A stretch of 64,000 nt of DNA from Microplitis mediator (lineage: Eukaryota; Arthropoda; Insecta; Hymenoptera; Braconidae). The notes under the pieces were generated by a model that saw nothing but the letters and a program-made list of their open reading frames with translations, was not told the DNA's origin and made no database searches. Shown here in pieces: positions 57,946-64,000 of this stretch. Made by a program: the position numbers and the translations under genes. Within the stretch, counting starts at the first letter, position 1. Every line of letters starts with the position of its first letter. The stretch lies in NCBI RefSeq assembly GCF_029852145.1, contig NC_079977.1, forward strand, positions 8,715,337 to 8,779,336, written 5' to 3'.

Positions 57946-60072
57946 CGAAATTTTTCGTTTTGTTAAAATTTTTTTTATTTTTATCACAAATTAATTGATT
58001 TCAAAATGAAAACAGCTTGAAAGTAAATTAATCTTTGCTGTGATAATTTGTTTATATACCACACCTGAAACGTGAAAGCATCGAGTATATTTTACCGCCA
58101 TAACTGTTTCTCTTATTCATATAGCGTTATGTATTCATTTGCGTTAGGAGTTTATAATAACTAGAAATTCTGATATATACGATGAATGTATTTTTAAATT
58201 GTTTTACTTTAATATATATGTAAAAAAGGGCGATTAAAAGTTTGTTTATAGTGGCATCCGTTGGTCCGTAAGATTGAATGTTACCACGATAAAGCTTGAC
58301 AGACAAAATTAATAAACTCAATATCTTTGTGAAAAGTTTTCATTCATCTTTTAGATGATGCCTTTTAAAGTTCGGTAGAGAAATCCTTATCAGTCAAAAA
58401 ATAGCAAAAATTGATGCATTTTTTAACATTTTTTCTAAATTTATCATTCATTTATCTTTCTGTTTTCTATGAGTAGATTTGGATACATTTTGTTCTCTTT
58501 TACACGTGTCCGTACACACTTTTTTCTCCTTTTTTATTTATCATCTTCAGACCCTGAGTACACATACGTGTACTTGCAATATTTTGATTTTGAGACTTAT
58601 AACGGCAATATTGTGATAAATAATTCAATCATTGGCGTAATCTCCACGAATATTAGTAATTATCAATACACATACAGCAGTGTATCACTTGACCTCGCAA
58701 GAACACAAAAACGCTTAAGTACTTTTATTCGATTTACTTGCGACCTCGGTCTGAAACGGTTATTTATTTAGTAACACCCGCTACAGCATTACGGCGTAAA
58801 ATGAACATAAAAAATAAAGAAGAAAACCAACCATCAATAACGAAGATTTTTCAAATATTAATCGTGGATTTAAGAGATTATAATTAATTTTTTTGCATAC
58901 TTCGAACGCGAAGCTCTACTGTCGACAACTTCACAATTTTTTTCTTTTACTAAAATTAATAGGGGTATGTTATACCAATTGACTCTACAAAAATAATACC
59001 AAAAATGAGGAAAAATGTAAGTTACATTGTTGATTTCATGTAAGCGTTTGAAATTTGAATGTTTGTATTAAATTTTTTTTTTTTTTTTTTTTTTTTTTCA
59101 TTTTTGCACACCCCAGTCTTTATTCTCATTATCGTGGAAGGTGTACATTCTTAAATTTTCCATGATTTAGTATGGTGAATGTCAAGCTTTATTCAAACTT
59201 AGCAGGAATTATGCTTATTTGTTTGTTTGATAAACATAAAATGCATACGTAGATCATAAACAATTTAAAAATACCAAGAAGACTTTGTCATTACATGAGA
59301 AATTTTTAGTAAAAGTTTCACCGTAACAACCGTAAATGATTCTTTGAACAATTCAACTTAAAACATATTATAAAAATTTAGTAATTATAATTGGGTAGTC
59401 ATATATGGACTGCATGCTCATCCCATTTATTTTACTAATATTATTATTATTACTTATTATTTATGGTTATTATCGTTGGTGCCATTCATGGAGAAAATTA
59501 TTAAAGAATGAGTAAATTTAAAAATTATTATTCATGAATAATAACTTTTAAATTTAAAAATAATTAATGACCGTTACTTGCGTTAAGAAATTTTAATTAT
59601 GTTTTGTATATTTGCGGGAAATTATAAAATAAAAATATAAAAGTTGTTTGGTAATTTCGTAAATATACAAGTAGGGACAGACGAGTTTACGCAATTAGGT
59701 AAGATAGGAGGCTCTGGAAACCACATAATTGATAGCTATTTCTCAATTGGATTCGTCTCGGCTCCGTGAATCTCTCCGGCGTCTCGCAAGAAAACCGCGT
59801 GTACGTTCGCTAAATATTGCTAGACTAAATTGGATTACCTTCCGTATCGATGTGTTTTAATTAATATTCGGAAGAGAAATCTTCATTTTTCGAAATTATT
59901 AATAAAATGTTTTAAATCTGAACCAATTAATGGTTCAAACTTCCAATTTTTAACAAGACAATTTAAAATTTTTTTATTAAATAATAAAAATTTTCAAATT
60001 TTAGATGAAAATCTAACATCTGAATTATATTAAAACAATAATTTTACTATTAAAATCAATAGTTTGAGATAT
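57946..60072. other. AT-rich non-coding stretch
   Basis: A T26 run lies at 59073-59098. 59660-59830 is a complex island (TCTCCGGCGTCTCGCAAG). The 100-codon frame at 58469-58771 (+) has no recognised motif and a composition like its surroundings. No gene called. Confidence 0.4.
59073..59098. repeat. Poly-T run (26 T)
   Basis: Homopolymer; could be the complement of a retroposed A-tail, but no retroelement body was found next to it. Confidence 0.9.
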
Positions 60073-60640
60073 TTTTAACTTCCCGCTATGAAAATTGCAA
60101 ATTTTCAAAAAGAGCTGAGTTATTGGATTTGATTCGATTTTCGAAAATCGATTTTTCATCAGATCTCGACGTTTTAAGATCCTAGGGAGCTATTCCGACT
60201 ATTTCCGGATGGAAGTCCGGCCGTGTGTGTGTAAACTTTTTTTGTTCGACGATATCTGTGTAACGAATCAACCGATTTGAACGCTCTTGGCGGCAATCGA
60301 AAGGGCTCACTAAGACTTAGAACTGATTAGATTATGGAGTCGATCGTTGAAGTACATAGTTTACAAGTTATACGAAAAATAAAAATTAAAAAAAATTTTT
60401 TTGTAAGTTTTTGTTTCATAACTCGTAAATCGCTCAACCGATTTATTTCTAAATATGATCAAATTTAAGTCTCAACAAACTCTTTCGATTGCCACAAAAC
60501 CCAATATTATCGGACAACAATTACTTTTTCTCAGCGAAATGTGTATATTTTCGGTTTAGTCGTTTTTCGAGCTCCCAGAGCTCGAAAAGAGTGCCAAATT
60601 TTGGGACTGGCCGCAGGGTCAACCGTTGCCTAGTTTTTTT
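60073..60640 (+). mobile_element. Repeat family E, copy 7 (both ends present)
   Basis: It starts TAACTTCCCGCTATGAAAAT and ends with TTTTCGAGCTCCCAGAGCTC and GGGACTGGCCGCAGGGTCAA. Internal arms 60233-60372 and 60418-60512 are imperfect reverse complements. A short TG run at 60222-60231 sits at the conserved microsatellite position. Together with copies 4 and 5 it defines a full-length unit of roughly 570-630 bp. Confidence 0.75.
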
Positions 60641-63600
60641 TTTTTGGTAACCCATCTTATAACGTCTTATTGAATAAATTTGTGTGCGGTATGTAAATAT
60701 ATAAGAGGTAGATAGACTGTAGGTAAATATATAGATTAAAACCTGTTTCGCTGAATATTGAATCGTGTGAACTATTGACAAGCCAATCAACCAATAGCAG
60801 TGTATATATATAAATATATACATATATATTAGGTGGGCTTAATAGGGAAACTAGGATATCAAGGACCTAAAAGGATAAAAAGAATGAGCGAAAGAGAGAA
60901 ACGGGTACGGGAAAATGCTTGTACATAAATCACAGCAAGTTGCGCTGCTGCACCGGAAATAAAAAAAGAGAGGACGATTTTTGGATTATTGCCAAGTGGG
61001 TTGGGGTTGGAAAGTGAAAGACGAAATGAGGATCACGAGTAAGAGTAAGGATGAAAGCTAGAAAAGTTTGCTATTCGTTTAACTCATGCCAAGGGAGCTT
61101 ACCCAATTTTTTTTTCTTTTTGTGAGTGATAGAAGAAGAAAGGGCTTAAGCAATGAATAGCTTTAGTGAGTAGGAGTAAAATGTAAGATTGACGAATCAG
61201 CGTGCTTTACTTTTGTAATCGTCAGTTGAATTTTATATCATGATTCATTGATCTCGGGTTTTGTTTTTCGAGCAGCTTTACTTTGTTGAAAATAAACTTT
61301 TTGGTACGTATATTTTTCTATTGTAAATTAGTACAATCATCATTGTGGTTTTTTTGCGACTGATTGATTGAATTGCGTGAAAGATTTTTGTCTAAGGAGT
61401 AAACAATTGATTTTTTTTGTATTCACATTCTTTTTATCTAAAAATTTCTTATTTTGATCACTATTAACGTTTAATTTTGATTTTTTTACTAATAATTTCT
61501 TAATTTTCATTGAAAAAAATCATCGCTTTAATATTTGACTCCATATTTTTATCATAAATAACAAAACTTCATTTTAAATCAATTCCCAAGAATTTGATTT
61601 TTATACAAACTATTACTTATCTCTTAAGAAAAATAGATACGTTTTCATGATTTACGATAGATAATTTAAAAAGTATTGTTTTCACAAGAAAACATCTAAA
61701 AAAAAAAAGAAAAAAGAAGAGGATGGATCAAGGTAGATTTTTAAAAAGGGGTCACGAATGTCTGAACCATCAACTGAGCAAGTGCACTACGAACATTAAT
61801 AAAAGATGATAAATGACGTAGTGGGTTAACGTTTAAATTTATTTCAAGATTTTCGGTGATGTATGTTTTACTACAATGCCGTAAGTACCACTTACAACTT
61901 GTAAAACGGGTTAAACAAGTCACCCATTAACATTTTATGATAAATGATTTTTTAAAAATCACAAAACAAAAATAGTAATAAATACATGTATTATTGTAAA
62001 TTAATAAATCGAATCGAATAACGGACGAGAGACAGTGAAAACCATAGCCGATGCGTAAGCAAATTGTTTATCGCAACATCAGCATCGCGAATCCGCGAGC
62101 CTCTGATCAACTGAGTATACATAGATGTAAATACTATATTTCAAATATTACACAGCATGCAGTGTAAAAAAAAAAAAACAGAAAATAGAGGAGAGAAAGA
62201 GTAGGCAGAGAAAAAAAAATGTAAATGTTTGGTCAAACCAAATGTGGATATGCGAGATATTTGCTAATGTAATGACTATTTATAGAAATTTGTGATGTAT
62301 AATATATATATACAATAAATTTGATATGTATATGTACAGTTAAAATATGCTCAACGACATGATGAATGACATGAGCCGGATGAGAGTGAAGCAAGAGACG
62401 TGAATATGATGAGAAAGCTGGTGATTGTTAACTCAATAGACATGTGCTCACAATCGGAAATTGTTACTGGATTTTATGAAATAATATATGCATGATGAGA
62501 GGTATGTTAGTTAATTCATTATTAACTCGAATTAATTATCGCATATATATTATATTTCTCTCGTAATACATATTAGTGTCATCATTTCCATAATATATTT
62601 TAATATACTGCTATTATAATAATTAACTTAAAAAAATTCTTTTGTTCAATTTAAATAATTAAATTGTTTAAATGAAAATTATTTTGTACTTTTTGAATTA
62701 TTGAAATTTATTTTTACGTTATTAAATGTAAAGATCATATGAAACACCATTTTCGAGAAAAACTACTTTTTTGATTATAAATTATTATTCATGGGATCTA
62801 GAAAAGAGTCGGAAGATTTAATCTTCCAAATCAGGGCCACTATTAAATTTTTAACAAAAAAATTTTTTTGTTTTATCCTGGTTCATTGTACTTTGCAGTT
62901 TTGACTTGTTTTATTCCTTCTTTATTCAAGAAAATGATTAAAAAGAAAATCTTTTCTTTTACAAAAAAATTTTGGTCTTATTACCCAGGCTTGCCAATTT
63001 ATCCTATTCTCTCTTAGTCATTTAGGATACAAATTTTTAAAGAAAGAAAAATGTTTTTTCTTTTGATGGGATTTTATTTTATCCTGGTTTTCCCCATTTT
63101 TAATAATTAAAAACACATTTTAAATAATCACTTTTTTTTTTCATTAAAAAAATATTTTTAACCATCTAGAACTTTAAATAATGAAAAGTAATTTCAAGTA
63201 ATTCGAGAATCTTTAATGATTAAAAAATTTTATAAACTTTCAAAATCTTTCTTAAATGATGATAAATAGTTCTCTCGTTATTAATTAAAATAAAGTTATT
63301 TAAAAATAAAGTAATTTCCAAATAATCACGTCTTAAATCATTATAAACAATCCAGTATAGCTACTTTCAATAAAAAAAAAAATGTATGTTTTTTAAATTT
63401 ATAAATCTGTAAAAAATGACTCATTAAACACTTTAAAAGAAAAATAATAATCATTAAAAAAATATATACTTTTTTAGTGAAATTGAATCAGTAAAAGAAT
63501 AGCCGAATAAAGCCAATATTTAAAAAAATACAAAAGAGACTTACACCGTAACTGGTAATCTATGCAAAAAGCATAAAAAGCTGAATATAATCCAAGTAAA

Positions 63601-64000
63601 AGATATGTCACTACATCACTGTTATTTATGGATACATATATTTTTTTTTGTTCAAATAGTCGTTATGTTAGATAATGTGTTAAAACTGTTGAATCATAAC
63701 TAAAGTCTTGAAATTTTAGTAGAAGTAAACGAAGCGGCTGCTATTCTTCACTGCGAGTACTATACTAGTATCATGGGAGTAGGTAATGTACCTTTTACCT
63801 TTAAATATGTAGGTAGCCACATAAAAGTATGATGATGCAAAAGAGCTATTCAATGGTTAGTATATATTCACTGTATAGTTATAGTATAGAAGACTGGCCG
63901 AGCTGTTAAGTACTTAACCGCGTGAATCCACTCGTACTCATCGTGGTCTTGGATTACCCAGTACAGAACAGTACTCTCAGTACACTGGTATGTATGTATA
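60641..64000. other. Non-coding stretch to the window end
   Basis: 60840-61200 is a purine-rich mixed island. 61700-61730 is A-rich. 62000-62160 and 62340-62480 are small complex patches. 62480-63530 is AT-rich and featureless. 63715-64000 is less AT-rich, with repeated GTACT/ACTAGTAT words; about 63890 it has TGGCCGAGCTGTTAAG, which resembles a tRNA-Leu/Ser box A, but no box B follows. No gene called. Confidence 0.4.

Noticed and set aside
63725..63775. Resemblance to the left ribozyme arm (GAAGCGG ... ACTATACTAGTA)
   Set aside because: Only two short words match, with different spacing, and there is no hammerhead core.
63888..63960. TGGCCGAGCTGTTAAG resembling a tRNA-Leu/Ser 5' half
   Set aside because: No box B, T-arm or acceptor pairing follows; treated as chance or a very old fossil.
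1..64000. CRISPR arrays, prophage, operons, rRNA genes, integrated viral genes
   Set aside because: No regularly spaced unique-spacer repeats, no long frames and no recognisable viral or bacterial genes on either strand.

Overview
The window looks like eukaryotic nuclear DNA with no recognisable protein-coding gene. It is strongly AT-rich by eye. No reading frame exceeds 117 codons, and none has a domain, signal peptide or motif I recognise. There are microsatellites, long homopolymer runs, tRNA-like modules and dozens of short inverted-repeat elements in many families. This texture fits an insect genome; a parasitoid wasp (Braconidae-like) is my best guess, but that is recollection of repeat style and not proof. 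The window is best read as a large intron or intergenic gene desert.

Layout. Positions 1-255 are the end of a pogo/Tigger-like element. 1.5-5.3 kb holds a palindromic MITE (O1), a TA-flanked MITE (D1) and a CACTG-ended MITE (A1). 7.09-7.22 kb is a tandem array of RFX X-box-like motifs. 8.5-10.2 kb may be a larger element containing a Pol III-type module. 12.2-12.8 kb is a second CACTG-ended family (B1). 14-18.6 kb is a pile-up of the most abundant family here (E), broken by two nested MITEs (K and D2). 19.9-20.5 kb is a foldback. 25.08-27.09 kb is a foldback-like pair of inverted arms. The right arm carries what reads as an intact hammerhead self-cleaving ribozyme, and the left arm carries a decayed homologue. 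33.15-33.22 kb is a perfect 68-bp palindrome. 38.6-39.2, 54.2-54.8, 57.1-57.9 and 60.1-60.6 kb are further E copies. 41.4-52.2 kb is dense in MITEs, with three cases of MITE-inside-MITE. Between these lie islands of more complex, less AT-rich sequence every few kb; they could be conserved regulatory DNA but I cannot assign them.

The point of greatest interest is the hammerhead at 26965-27043. All core nucleotides are present, in the circular permutation with stem III open (type III). Its loops 1 and 2 can pair over 12 positions, and the decayed copy keeps that potential with different bases. Nothing else suggests a multi-gene system. There is no operon, no CRISPR array, no rRNA and no confident tRNA. 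Family letters A-R are labels made for this report.
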